Source: an uncultured Collinsella sp. (GTDB taxonomy: Bacteria; Actinomycetota; Coriobacteriia; Coriobacteriales; Coriobacteriaceae). From it: a stretch of 6,959 nt of DNA. The stretch lies in assembly GCA_902494605.1 (NCBI GenBank), contig CABUUG010000099.1:1-6959 (forward strand), written 5' to 3'. This document shows, in pieces, positions 1-6,421 of this stretch. A program made the translations under genes and the position numbers. A model generated the notes under the pieces. That model was given only the letters and a program-made list of their open reading frames with translations, did no database searches and was not told the origin of the DNA. Each line of letters opens with the position of its first letter. Position 1 is the stretch's first letter.

Positions 1-425
1 AAATCGATGCGCTCGGCCAGGCCGACCTTGGTCAGCTCCTCGATGGCAATCTTCTCGGCCTCTTCCTTGCTGCGCTTGAGCACCTTTTGCTGCGCAAGCA
101 TGACGTTCTTTTTGACCGACAGGTGCGGGAACAGGTTGAACTGCTGAAAGACCATGCCCAGGTGCGTGCGCACTTTGTTGAGGTCGACACCCTTGGCGCA
201 CACATCCACGCCCTCAACGATAATCGAGCCGCTCGTGGGATGCTCCAGACGATTGATGCAGCGAAGCATCGTCGACTTGCCCGAGCCCGAGGGGCCCAAG
301 ACCACAACGACCTCACCCTTGTGCACATCCAGATCTATGTCGCGCAGGACCACGTTGTCGCCAAAGGCCTTCTGGAGGTTCTTGATGCTGACGACGACCT
401 CGTTCGAGTTATTGGTTTCGCTCAT
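1..425 (-). CDS. Polar amino-acid ABC transporter ATP-binding subunit (partial, C-terminus outside window)
   Basis: This is the cytoplasmic ATPase of an amino-acid importer (GlnQ/GltL-like) that powers uptake by the permease encoded just upstream. The reading frame opens at ATG 425 with MSETNNSNEVVVSIKNL and stays open to the window edge, giving 141 residues of a family usually about 240-260 long. The Walker A loop GPSGSGKST is at residues 44-52 and the Q-loop with its typical amino-acid-family context (MVFQQFNLFPH) at 91-101. The ABC signature, Walker B and H-loop lie beyond the left edge and cannot be checked. A very strong SD (AAGGAGGT, 432-439) lies 6 bases before the start and overlaps the permease stop, so translation is probably coupled. 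The substrate cannot be read from the ATPase. Confidence 0.95.
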   Translation of the reverse strand, partial: MSETNNSNEVVVSIKNLQKAFGDNVVLRDIDLDVHKGEVVVVLGPSGSGKSTMLRCINRLEHPTSGSIIVEGVDVCAKGVDLNKVRTHLGMVFQQFNLFPHLSVKKNVMLAQQKVLKRSKEEAEKIAIEELTKVGLAERID

Positions 426-431
426 GATAGG

Positions 432-439
432 ACCTCCTT
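432..439 (-). promoter_or_regulatory. Ribosome binding site overlapping permease stop
   Basis: Read on the minus strand this is AAGGAGGT, a perfect match to the anti-SD core, 6 bases before ATG 425. Its first bases are part of the permease TAA stop (438-440), which fits translational coupling between permease and ATPase. Confidence 0.85.
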
Positions 440-1799
440 ACAGACCGGCGATGTGATCGGCAGGCGTCGCGACAACCTGTCCGGCGCTCTTTGCGGGACG
501 CTTCTTCTTGGTCTCGGCCGTGCCCAAAAGCCTCGCCTCAAGACCGCTCACCAAGCGAGCGAGCGGCAGGGTGATGACCAGATAGAACAGGGCGGCAACC
601 ACGTACGGTGTAATGGAGCCCGTCGTGGCCACGATGGTACGGGCGTTCATGACGATCTCGACCACACCCACGGCGGCAAGCAGCGACGTATCCTTGTAAA
701 GCAAGATAAACTCGCTGGTCAGCGTAGGCAAAACATTGCGGAACGTCTGCGGAATCATAACGTAGAGCAGCGTCTGGAAGGCATTCATGCCCAGCGAACG
801 CGCAGCCTCGTTCTGGCCCTTGGGGATCGACTGAATACCGGCGCGGAAGATCTCACACAAATAGGCAGACGAATTCATGGCCATGACGATGACGCCGAGC
901 ACGTAGTCATCAACCTTGACGCCGGCCAACGGCAGACCGAAGAACGCGATATAGATCTGCAGGAATGCCGGCGTACCGCGAATGATATTCACGTAGATAC
1001 CGGCAAGGCAGCGCAGGATGCGCGACTTGGAAATGCGCATGAGCGATAGGGCGAAACCGAAGGGAATTGCCAGCGGAAACGCCACAAGCACGATCGAGAG
1101 CGACATGAGGAAGCCCTTGAAGACGATCGGCAGGCTCTGGACCAAAATGACCGGGTTCAAGAACAGGCGCAGGAACATATTGGAGTTCCAGGCCTCGACC
1201 CACGGCTGCTCCTTAAGATCGGCCAGGAAGTTATCGAAGGCCGTCACGCCCTTGATCTCCACCGACGGAATCTTGGAGATCTTCTTGGTCGACCCGTCAG
1301 CGAGCGTATAGGTGCCGCTAAAGGCCTCATCGCCGCCCTCGACGGGAAACGTCACACCATAAACCTCGACACGGAAAAAGCCGCCGGCAGGCGCCGTCTC
1401 GCCAAAGTCAATCTTGAGCGTCTGGCCGTCAGCCTTGCACGTGGGTTTCATGGGCGTACGATCCATGAGGTCCTCGCCCGAGAGCATCGTCAATCGCGTG
1501 TCATCGGTACCAAACGTCGTGCCGTCGACAAACGTCATCGAAAGACCGCTCAGCTCCTCATCGGCATCGGCCTGGACCTCCCAGGTAATGCGCGTCTCGG
1601 TACCGCCGACCACAGCGCTGCCCGAACCGGTGTTGGGTCGAGCGGTAATCTTTGCGGTCTCAAGCGCCTGGGCGGTCGTGGGCGCATATGTCCCCACACA
1701 CACCAGCGCGAGCGCCACGGCCATGACGCAGACTAGCTTTTGGAGCAAGGCGGGCAGTGGAAAACGCTGCTCCGCAGCCCCTTTGTTCAGTCGAGACAA
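438..1799 (-). CDS. Amino-acid ABC transporter permease with an N-terminal signal peptide and extracytoplasmic domain
   Basis: This is the membrane subunit of the amino-acid importer. I place the start at TTG 1799 because AGGAG (1805-1809) sits 5 bases before it and a signal peptide follows at once; the frame is open further up to 1904, but that part runs through a terminator-like hairpin. The 453-residue product begins MSRLNKGAAEQRF, has a hydrophobic segment (about 22-37) and a likely cleavage site after TTAQA (residue 45). Residues about 46-205 form a polar, beta-rich-looking domain without membrane segments. From about 225 the protein is a standard HisMQ-type permease with about five membrane segments and the EAA loop EAARSLGMNAFQTLLYVMIPQ near 331-351. 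The tail is basic (KKKRPAKS). Typical permeases of this family are only about 220-250 residues, so the front domain is an addition. It does not resemble a family 3 binding domain; an Ig-like fold is only a guess. Confidence 0.92.
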   Translation of the reverse strand: MSRLNKGAAEQRFPLPALLQKLVCVMAVALALVCVGTYAPTTAQALETAKITARPNTGSGSAVVGGTETRITWEVQADADEELSGLSMTFVDGTTFGTDDTRLTMLSGEDLMDRTPMKPTCKADGQTLKIDFGETAPAGGFFRVEVYGVTFPVEGGDEAFSGTYTLADGSTKKISKIPSVEIKGVTAFDNFLADLKEQPWVEAWNSNMFLRLFLNPVILVQSLPIVFKGFLMSLSIVLVAFPLAIPFGFALSLMRISKSRILRCLAGIYVNIIRGTPAFLQIYIAFFGLPLAGVKVDDYVLGVIVMAMNSSAYLCEIFRAGIQSIPKGQNEAARSLGMNAFQTLLYVMIPQTFRNVLPTLTSEFILLYKDTSLLAAVGVVEIVMNARTIVATTGSITPYVVAALFYLVITLPLARLVSGLEARLLGTAETKKKRPAKSAGQVVATPADHIAGL

Positions 1800-1804
1800 G
1801 GTGG

Positions 1805-1809
1805 CTCCT
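1805..1809 (-). promoter_or_regulatory. Ribosome binding site deciding a TTG start of the permease
   Basis: AGGAG on the minus strand lies 5 bases before TTG 1799. No ATG in frame nearby has a comparable site, and the signal peptide follows directly, so this SD fixes the permease start. Confidence 0.75.
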
Positions 1810-1867
1810 ATCGTAGAAGTTGCCGGCAAAACGAGACGGAAATGCTCTCCGTCAAGAGAAGCGCAAA

Positions 1868-1895
1868 GGCCCTCTCCGCCAAAGCGGAAAGGGCC
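1868..1895 (-). terminator. Terminator-like hairpin (probable attenuator) between binding-protein and permease genes
   Basis: On the minus strand GGCCCTTTCCGC and GCGGAGAGGGCC pair over 12 positions (one G-U) around a TTTG loop. The following tract is only TTT before GCGC, so termination is likely incomplete. It lies 22 bases after the binding-protein stop and about 70 before the permease start. This arrangement commonly gives more binding protein than membrane subunits. Confidence 0.7.
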
Positions 1896-1903
1896 CGCGA
1901 GCA

Positions 1904-1926
1904 ATCAAGTAGCTATTTTACTTGAT
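1904..1926 (-). repeat. Inverted repeat spanning the binding-protein stop codon
   Basis: ATCAAGTA (1904-1911) and TACTTGAT (1919-1926) are perfect 8-base complements around a 7-base loop. The stem covers the last codons and the TAA stop of the binding-protein gene and lies just ahead of the GC-rich hairpin. The two could act together to protect the 3' end of the binding-protein message. Confidence 0.55.
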
Positions 1927-2778
1927 ATTGTACTTAGCCATGAGGGCGTCAACGGTACCGTCGTCGGTCAGGTCCTTGATGGCCTGGTTGATGTCGTCCT
2001 TGAGCTTGGTGTTGCCCTGGTTGATGGCGATGGCGTACTCCTCGCCGGTGCTAATCTGCTTAATGGTCTGGCAGGTGTTGAACTGCTCGGCGGTCAGCTG
2101 GCTGGCAACGGAGCGGTTGGTGACTACGGCGTCGCCCTTATCGGACTGCAGGGCGCTGAAGCACTCGGTGGCGTCCTTGTAGGGGACGATCTTGGCCTTC
2201 GGGAAGTTCTCCTGGGCAAAGGCCTCGGCGGTCGAGCCAGACTGGACGATGATGGTAGCGTCGGAATTGTTGAGCTTCTCGCTGTAGTTGTCGGCCGTGA
2301 GGTCGGTGTTATCGACCTTGGTCACGATAGCCTGATCGTCCATGTAGTAAGAATCGGAGAAAGTGACTTCCTTCTCACGCTCGGGCGTGTCGGTGATAGC
2401 CGCGATGGAGACGTCATATTTGGCGCCCGAAGCGACGCCCGGAACAAGCGTGTCAAAGTCATTGTTGACATACTCGACATCCAGGCCCAGCTTGTCGCCG
2501 ATAGCCTTGATGAGCTCAAGGTCAAAGCCCTGATAATCGCCGTTGTCATCCTTGTACTCAAACGGAGCGTACTCGGCAGAGGTGCCGACGGTCAGCGTAC
2601 CGTCCTTGACGAGTGCGTACTCCTTGGAGCCGTCGACCTTCTCGACCTTAGCGTCGTCAGAGCTGCTGGAACCGGCATTAGAACCAGAGGTGGCGTTGGA
2701 CGAGCCGCAGCCCGTCAGAGCGAGGGCGAGCGCCATAGCACCCGTGGCGGCAAATGCGCCAAGCTTCTTCAGCTTCAT
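1918..2778 (-). CDS. Amino-acid ABC transporter substrate-binding lipoprotein (family 3)
   Basis: This is the extracytoplasmic receptor that delivers an amino acid to the permease. The start at ATG 2778 is chosen because AAGGAG lies 7 bases upstream and a lipoprotein signal peptide begins there: MKLKKLGAFAATGAMALALALTGC, with lipobox LTGC and lipidated Cys24. A Ser/Asn/Gly-rich linker (about 25-45) tethers the domain. The family 3 entry motif AEYAPFEYKDDNGDYQGFDLE is at 69-89, and TPEREKEVTFSDSYY (131-145) supplies Arg134, the expected alpha-carboxylate ligand. VQSGSTAEAF (178-187) and GDAVVTNRSVA (215-225) line the second lobe. Where most relatives carry an Asp after DAVV-x, this one has Asn221. 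Length, 286 residues, is normal. The substrate is a polar or other amino acid that I cannot name. The gene is first in the importer operon. Confidence 0.95.
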   Translation of the reverse strand: MKLKKLGAFAATGAMALALALTGCGSSNATSGSNAGSSSSDDAKVEKVDGSKEYALVKDGTLTVGTSAEYAPFEYKDDNGDYQGFDLELIKAIGDKLGLDVEYVNNDFDTLVPGVASGAKYDVSIAAITDTPEREKEVTFSDSYYMDDQAIVTKVDNTDLTADNYSEKLNNSDATIIVQSGSTAEAFAQENFPKAKIVPYKDATECFSALQSDKGDAVVTNRSVASQLTAEQFNTCQTIKQISTGEEYAIAINQGNTKLKDDINQAIKDLTDDGTVDALMAKYNIK

Positions 2779-2796
2779 AATCAGTCTCCTTCCGGT

Positions 2797-2818
2797 GACC
2801 TCGTTTGATTCAGAGGTC
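2797..2818 (-). promoter_or_regulatory. Small hairpin in the leader of the importer operon
   Basis: GACCTC and GAGGTC form a perfect 6-base stem with a 10-base loop, located between the proposed promoter and the SD of the binding-protein gene. It could be an operator half-site pair or a leader stem-loop; nothing identifies a regulator. Confidence 0.35.
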
Positions 2819-2835
2819 TGCAAAAACTGTTGGCT

Positions 2836-2864
2836 ATTATGCACCCGGAATTACGAATCTGCAA
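2836..2864 (-). promoter_or_regulatory. Probable sigma-70-type promoter of the importer operon
   Basis: On the minus strand TTGCAG (2859-2864) and CATAAT (2836-2841) are separated by 17 bases. The -10 box matches consensus in five of six positions, the -35 in three. Transcription would begin near 2829, giving a leader of about 50 bases. The position in a 147-base AT-richer gap after nfo supports an independent promoter. Confidence 0.5.
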
Positions 2865-2925
2865 TGAGAAAACTGATTGAAACAAACCCATAACGTGAAT
2901 TGAATACTCTACTTTGTGACAGTCG

Positions 2926-3792
2926 TTACTGCTGCAATGACCTTAATAGTCTAATTTCAGCTGCATAACCTGCAAGTTCGTTCGGAGTCTCCAAAATAAA
3001 CGGCAGCGAACGCAAACGGCCATTCGATACAATATTCTGCATAACCTGCATACCGCCACCAAATTCCTCGCCGCCAAGGTATCCCTTGCCGATGCACTCG
3101 TGACGATCTTTATGGGCGCCACAAGGGTTCTTCGAATCGTTGATGTGTACGGCATGCAAGCGATCGATACCCACCACGCGGTCGAACTCGTCGAGTACGC
3201 CGTCCAGATCATGGATGATGTCGTAGCCGGCATCGCTCACATGGCAGGTGTCCAAACAAACGCCCAGCTTATCGGACAGCTCTGGGCACTTGGCGGCAAC
3301 GCCCTCGATAATGCACGCCAGTTCTTCAAAGCTACGGCCCACCTCGGTGCCCTTGCCTGCCATGGTCTCAAGCAATACCGTCGTCTGCTGTCCCTCAAAC
3401 ATCACCTGGCACAGCGTGTCGACAATCATCTGAATGCCGACGTCTGCCCCCTGTCCCACATGCGCACCGGGATGAAAATTGTAGTAGTTGCCGGGCAGTG
3501 CTTCCATGCGCTGCAGATCCTCGGCCATGGCCTCCAGGGCAAACTCGCGCGCTCGCTCCTTAGCGGAGCAGGGGTTATAGGTATACGGGGCATGCGCCAC
3601 CAGCGGTCCAAAGTCGTTTTGCGCCATAAGCTCGCGCAGAGCCGCCACGTCATCCATGTCAAGGTCTTTTGCCTTGCCACCGCGCGGGTTGCGCGTAAAG
3701 AACGCAAAGGTATTGGCGCCAATGGACAACGCCGTCTCTCCCATTGCCCGATAGCCCTTCGTCGTCGAAAGATGACATCCGATCGTCAGCAT
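2926..3792 (-). CDS. nfo: Endonuclease IV (apurinic/apyrimidinic endonuclease, Nfo)
   Basis: This enzyme cuts the DNA backbone 5' to abasic sites and removes blocked 3' ends in base excision repair, using a trinuclear zinc centre in a TIM barrel. The 288 residues match the normal family length. Expected metal ligands are all present: His67 (VAHAPY), His107 (NFHPGAHVG), Glu142 (LLETMAGKGTEVG), Asp181 and His184 (GVCLDTCHVSDAGYD), His216 (AVHINDSK), Asp229 and His231 (HKDRHECIGKG) and Glu268 (FILETPNE). The start ATG 3792 has GAGGGGGAG (3798-3806) 5 bases upstream. That SD lies at the edge of structured repeat element A, so the element would be in the nfo leader if transcription comes from upstream. 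The gene is followed by the importer operon with its own likely promoter, so a functional link to transport is not implied. Confidence 0.97.
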   Translation of the reverse strand: MLTIGCHLSTTKGYRAMGETALSIGANTFAFFTRNPRGGKAKDLDMDDVAALRELMAQNDFGPLVAHAPYTYNPCSAKERAREFALEAMAEDLQRMEALPGNYYNFHPGAHVGQGADVGIQMIVDTLCQVMFEGQQTTVLLETMAGKGTEVGRSFEELACIIEGVAAKCPELSDKLGVCLDTCHVSDAGYDIIHDLDGVLDEFDRVVGIDRLHAVHINDSKNPCGAHKDRHECIGKGYLGGEEFGGGMQVMQNIVSNGRLRSLPFILETPNELAGYAAEIRLLRSLQQ

Positions 3793-3800
3793 CTCAACTC

Positions 3801-3890
3801 CCCCTCATCAGTTGCGGTGAAATACGGTCTATTGGTGCCTTATTTTGGCGCAAACAGACCGTATTCCACCGCAAGTTATAAAAGGGGCAT
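3801..3890 (-). repeat. Structured intergenic repeat, copy A (5' of nfo)
   Basis: This element aligns without gaps to copy B over 85 bases (3806-3890 against 4988-5072), with 16 differences by my count. TTGCGGTGAAATACGGTCT (3812-3830) pairs with 3856-3874 over 19 positions with a single A-C mismatch at 3820/3866. The stem continues with interruptions towards a loop TTATTTT (3840-3846). CCCCT (3801-3805) can also pair with AGGGG (3883-3887); on the minus strand that would mask the nfo SD. There is no T-run after the stem on either strand, so it is not a normal terminator. Strand is given in the sense of the following gene. Confidence 0.85.
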
Positions 3891-3904
3891 CAGAGATGTG
3901 GGCC

Positions 3905-3926
3905 GCCAGGCACCACGGGCGCCGGC
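3905..3926 (-). other. GC-rich hairpin between the oxidoreductase gene and nfo
   Basis: GGCGCC and GGTGCC pair (one G-U) around a 3-base loop and are extended by GCC/GGC across a one-base bulge. No T-run follows on either strand. It might weakly end transcription from the oxidoreductase gene or be chance in GC-rich sequence. Confidence 0.25.
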
Positions 3927-3957
3927 GTCATGATCCCCTACGCGTCAGCGCCAAGTC

Positions 3958-4977
3958 CTAGAGGGCTAGACGGATTGCATCGATAATGCGCGCGCAGCGC
4001 TGCGTGGCGGCAAGGGGCATGACGGGACTCTCGAGTTTCCCCGCCCGGATGAGCTGGGTCGCATGCTGGATTTCGCCGTAGAAATCATCAACCTCAAATG
4101 GTGCATCGATTTCGAGTACTCGACCGTCGGAATACTTCACATGGGCGAGCTCGGGGCGATGGAGACGCTCGATTTCCAACGAGCCTCGCTCACAGGCAAT
4201 CGTTAAGCGGCTTTCATATGTTGCTTTGCCGTCGCACACCATATGAATGGGTATACCGCCGACGCTCATATGGATCTCGTCGGCCCAATCGACGCGGCCG
4301 CCTGATACGTCACGCCAGCGAACTTCACGGGATGAAACCTCGCACGCGCCCGCGAGCAAATCCTCAAACCAACCGACCGCATAGCAGCCCATGTCATATA
4401 GACAGCCGCCCTGCAACGGATCAAGCAGATAGCCCGAAGGAGACTCGCCGTAATCGAGCTTTTGCACGCTTTCAATCGAGACAATACGGCCAAGCTCACC
4501 CGACGCAAGCAAGTCCTTCACGCGAGTGCGCATCGGACAAAACCGATTCTTCATCGCCTCCATAAACAGCACGCCGCGCTCACGAGAGGCGGAGGCAATC
4601 GAGAGAGCCTCTTCCTCACTCAAAACGGCCGGCTTTTCGCACAGCACGGCCTTTCCGGCGCGCAGCGCGCGACAGGCCCAACGCGCATGCATGCCATGCG
4701 GAAGAGCCAAGTAGATTGCGTCGACATCGGGGTCGGCAATCAGCGCGTCATAAGCCGCATTGCCGTTATCGTCGACCGAGGCATGGCCATGCGCAGCATC
4801 GATCGAAAACGCTCGGCAAAATTCCTCGACATGTGCAGGAGTGCGGCCGGCCGCAGCCACCAGCCGTGCCCCGTCGACCTTCTTGAGCGACGGGGCAAAT
4901 CGATGAGAAATGTGCCCAGCGCCCAAAATGCCCCAACGAACCTCACGCGAATCATTACGTAAACCTCGGTCACCCAC
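3958..4977 (-). CDS. Gfo/Idh/MocA-family NAD(P)-dependent oxidoreductase
   Basis: This is a cytoplasmic dehydrogenase acting on a sugar-like or diol-like substrate. The 339-residue product has a Rossmann front with GILGAGHIS at 16-24, a second strand ending in DVDAIYLALPHGMHA (84-98), and the family CEKP motif at 113-116 with the conserved Lys115. Downstream, MEAMKNRF (139-146) and GGCLYDMGCYAVGW (190-203) resemble the dihydrodiol dehydrogenase branch rather than inositol dehydrogenases, which usually have His in the last motif. The start is GTG 4977, with GGAGG (4983-4987) 5 bases ahead, at the border of repeat element B. A slightly later start cannot be excluded, as the usual family start is near residue 10. 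The gap to the aldo/keto reductase stop is filled by that element, so the two oxidoreductase genes are probably co-transcribed. Substrate unknown. Confidence 0.9.
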   Translation of the reverse strand: MGDRGLRNDSREVRWGILGAGHISHRFAPSLKKVDGARLVAAAGRTPAHVEEFCRAFSIDAAHGHASVDDNGNAAYDALIADPDVDAIYLALPHGMHARWACRALRAGKAVLCEKPAVLSEEEALSIASASRERGVLFMEAMKNRFCPMRTRVKDLLASGELGRIVSIESVQKLDYGESPSGYLLDPLQGGCLYDMGCYAVGWFEDLLAGACEVSSREVRWRDVSGGRVDWADEIHMSVGGIPIHMVCDGKATYESRLTIACERGSLEIERLHRPELAHVKYSDGRVLEIDAPFEVDDFYGEIQHATQLIRAGKLESPVMPLAATQRCARIIDAIRLAL

Positions 4978-4982
4978 GATAG

Positions 4983-5072
4983 CCTCCCATCAGTTGCGGT
5001 GAAATAGTTCCTGTTGATGCCTTATTCTGCCGCAAACAGGAACTATTCCATCACAAGATATAAAAGGGTCAT
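4983..5072 (-). repeat. Structured intergenic repeat, copy B (5' of the Gfo/Idh gene)
   Basis: This is the second copy of the element, 1182 bases from copy A in ungapped register. The inner arm GTTCCTGTT (5007-5015) pairs perfectly with AACAGGAAC (5035-5043). At the four positions where copy A has CGGT/ACCG, this copy has GTTC/GAAC, so all four pairs changed on both sides. The A-C mismatch (5002/5048) seen in copy A is kept. The outer arm is less perfect (mismatch at 4997/5053, wobble at 4999/5051). It starts inside the stop codon of the aldo/keto reductase gene and ends at the SD of the oxidoreductase gene, filling the whole intergenic gap. Confidence 0.85.
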
Positions 5073-6259
5073 GAGGAGCGAGTTTTGCCGAAGACTTTAA
5101 GCATGGCCGTTACGGGGCCCGGCTGGAAGCGCCGGCGCACGTCATCGAGACGCTCGGGGATATCGATATGCTGCGGGCAGTGGCGCGCGCATTTGCCGCA
5201 CTTGACGCAATTGCTCGCCAGCTTGGCCTCGCTTGTGCGCACCGCACTCGCCGTAAAGTATTGCGACAGCCCCGTAAACCAGCTGTGCGCATAGCTCGCG
5301 TTGTAGGCGGCAAAGCAGCCGGGAATGTTGATACCCTTGGGACATGGCATGCAGTAGCCGCATCCCGTGCAGGGCACGCGATTCGATTTTTCAAACTCAT
5401 CCAGCACGTGCGCGATCGTGTCGAGCTGGTTGGCAGTCATCGAATTCGGCAACGCGAGGTCTGCCAGTGACGAGTTCTCATCCACCTGCGCGGTATCGGT
5501 CATACCAGAAAGCAACATGGTCACCTGGGGATGATTCCACACCCACGAAAGACCCCAGGCGGCAGGAGTGCGCAAATGCGGGTCACGGGCACTATCGAGC
5601 ACAGCGCGGGCCCGTGGCGGCAGCTTGCCCGCTAAACGCCCGCCCAGCAGCGGCTCCATCACAAACACCGCGAGGCCTCGCTCGGCGGCGGCCATGAGCC
5701 CCGCTGTTCCCGCCTGATATCGCTCTCCAGCGTAATTGTACTGGATCTGGCAAAAGTCCCACTCATATGCATCGAGCATCGTCAGGAAGTCCGCTGCGCT
5801 GCCGTGGTACGAAAAGCCTATCTGACGAATACGCCCTGCAGCCTTTTGCTGCGCGATCCAGTCCTCGATGCCCAACGCCACCACACGTTCCCACTGGGCG
5901 GGCGAGGTAATGTTGTGCATGAGGTAATAGTCGATATGGTCAGTCCGTAGGCGGCGCAGTTGCTCGTCGAAGAACCGGTCGAAATCCTCCGCGCATTTGC
6001 ACGAAGCATGCGGCAGCTTGGTTGCGAGCAAAACCTGGTCGCGCAAGCCCAGGCGCTCAAGCGACGCACCCACGCACGCCTCGTTGCCGGGATAGAGATA
6101 GGCCGTGTCCAGGTAGTTAATCCCCTGCTCCACCGCACGGGAAATGATGGCATCGGCTGTCTTCGCATCGGGGTGCCCCGGTGCACCGGGAAACCTCATG
6201 CAGCCCAGCCCCAACGCCGAGATACGGTTGCCGCTTTTGGGGTCAACGCGATATTGCAC
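5069..6259 (-). CDS. Aldo/keto reductase with C-terminal double [4Fe-4S] ferredoxin-type domain
   Basis: This is a NAD(P)H-type carbonyl reductase with an electron-transfer tail, of a kind common in anaerobes. Residues 1-285 form the aldo/keto reductase barrel; the catalytic tetrad reads Asp51 and Tyr56 (YLDTAYLYPG), Lys81 (LLATKLP) and His115 (YYLMHNI). Other family landmarks are IRQIGFSYHGS (144-154), QIQYNYAGE (171-179) and the MEPLLGGRLA stretch (201-210). The tail carries two Cys clusters: CTGCGYCMPCP (297-307) and CVKCGKCARHCP (351-362), eight cysteines, enough for two cubane clusters. The length of 396 residues is normal for this fused class. The start is GTG 6259 with AGGAGG (6264-6269) 4 bases upstream. 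The stop overlaps repeat element B, and the Gfo/Idh gene follows on the same strand. Physiological substrate and electron partner are unknown. Confidence 0.93.
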   Translation of the reverse strand: MQYRVDPKSGNRISALGLGCMRFPGAPGHPDAKTADAIISRAVEQGINYLDTAYLYPGNEACVGASLERLGLRDQVLLATKLPHASCKCAEDFDRFFDEQLRRLRTDHIDYYLMHNITSPAQWERVVALGIEDWIAQQKAAGRIRQIGFSYHGSAADFLTMLDAYEWDFCQIQYNYAGERYQAGTAGLMAAAERGLAVFVMEPLLGGRLAGKLPPRARAVLDSARDPHLRTPAAWGLSWVWNHPQVTMLLSGMTDTAQVDENSSLADLALPNSMTANQLDTIAHVLDEFEKSNRVPCTGCGYCMPCPKGINIPGCFAAYNASYAHSWFTGLSQYFTASAVRTSEAKLASNCVKCGKCARHCPQHIDIPERLDDVRRRFQPGPVTAMLKVFGKTRSS

Positions 6260-6335
6260 GGCCCCTCCTCTCCCCTCGAAGCCCTAATGAGGCGAAACAC
6301 AACGGCCACGTCATCGAAACACATCGGAATCGCAA

Positions 6336-6364
6336 TTGAGAACGTATCGTAACGCAGCAGAAAT
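6336..6364 (+). promoter_or_regulatory. Weak promoter candidate in the divergent gap 6260-6421
   Basis: TTGAGA (6336-6341; five of six to the -35 consensus) is followed after 17 bases by AGAAAT (6359-6364; only three of six to the -10). On the opposite strand GTGACG and TACGAT with an 18-base spacer are an equally weak candidate for the aldo/keto reductase gene. The gap must hold promoters for both directions but none is clear. Confidence 0.2.
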
Positions 6365-6395
6365 CGAGCCGTCACGGCACCGCTTTAACATCAGC

Positions 6396-6421
6396 AAAAA
6401 GCCCGATGAAAGGAGCCGGGC
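6396..6421 (-). terminator. Weak terminator-like hairpin; on the plus strand its loop holds the SD of the remnant gene
   Basis: GCCCG (6401-6405) pairs with CGGGC (6417-6421) around an 11-base loop. On the minus strand five Ts follow, as in an intrinsic terminator, although no minus-strand gene lies to its right in view. On the plus strand the loop contains AAAGGAG, the SD for ATG 6422, so the stem would sit directly against that start codon. Confidence 0.35.

Noticed and set aside
87..1049. Plus-strand open frame opposite the ATPase and permease
   Set aside because: It is the complement of well-conserved transporter genes; its His/Asp/Gln-rich product shows no family features.
1800..1904. 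N-terminal extension of the permease frame up to ATG 1904
   Set aside because: It would encode the terminator-like hairpin and has no SD; the TTG at 1799 with AGGAG and a signal peptide immediately after it is a much better start.
1414..2808. Long plus-strand open frame opposite the binding protein and permease front
   Set aside because: It is antisense to a clear lipoprotein gene, its composition is explained by codon bias of that gene, and it has no recognisable domain.
2779..2844. Upstream GTG start at 2844 for the binding protein
   Set aside because: It would put 22 residues before a normal lipoprotein signal peptide and overlaps the proposed promoter; ATG 2778 has the SD.
3801..3890. 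Reading the repeat copies as ordinary rho-independent terminators
   Set aside because: The stems are long but no T-run follows them on either strand, and both lie directly on SD sites rather than after gene ends alone.
3806..3893. CATCAG at both ends of repeat copy A as a target-site duplication
   Set aside because: Copy B has CATCAG at one end but CATGAG at the other, and the left CATCAG is itself part of the conserved element, so it does not mark an insertion.
3100..3933. Plus-strand open frame opposite nfo and running across repeat copy A
   Set aside because: The opposite strand encodes complete endonuclease IV with all metal ligands; this frame is a shadow.
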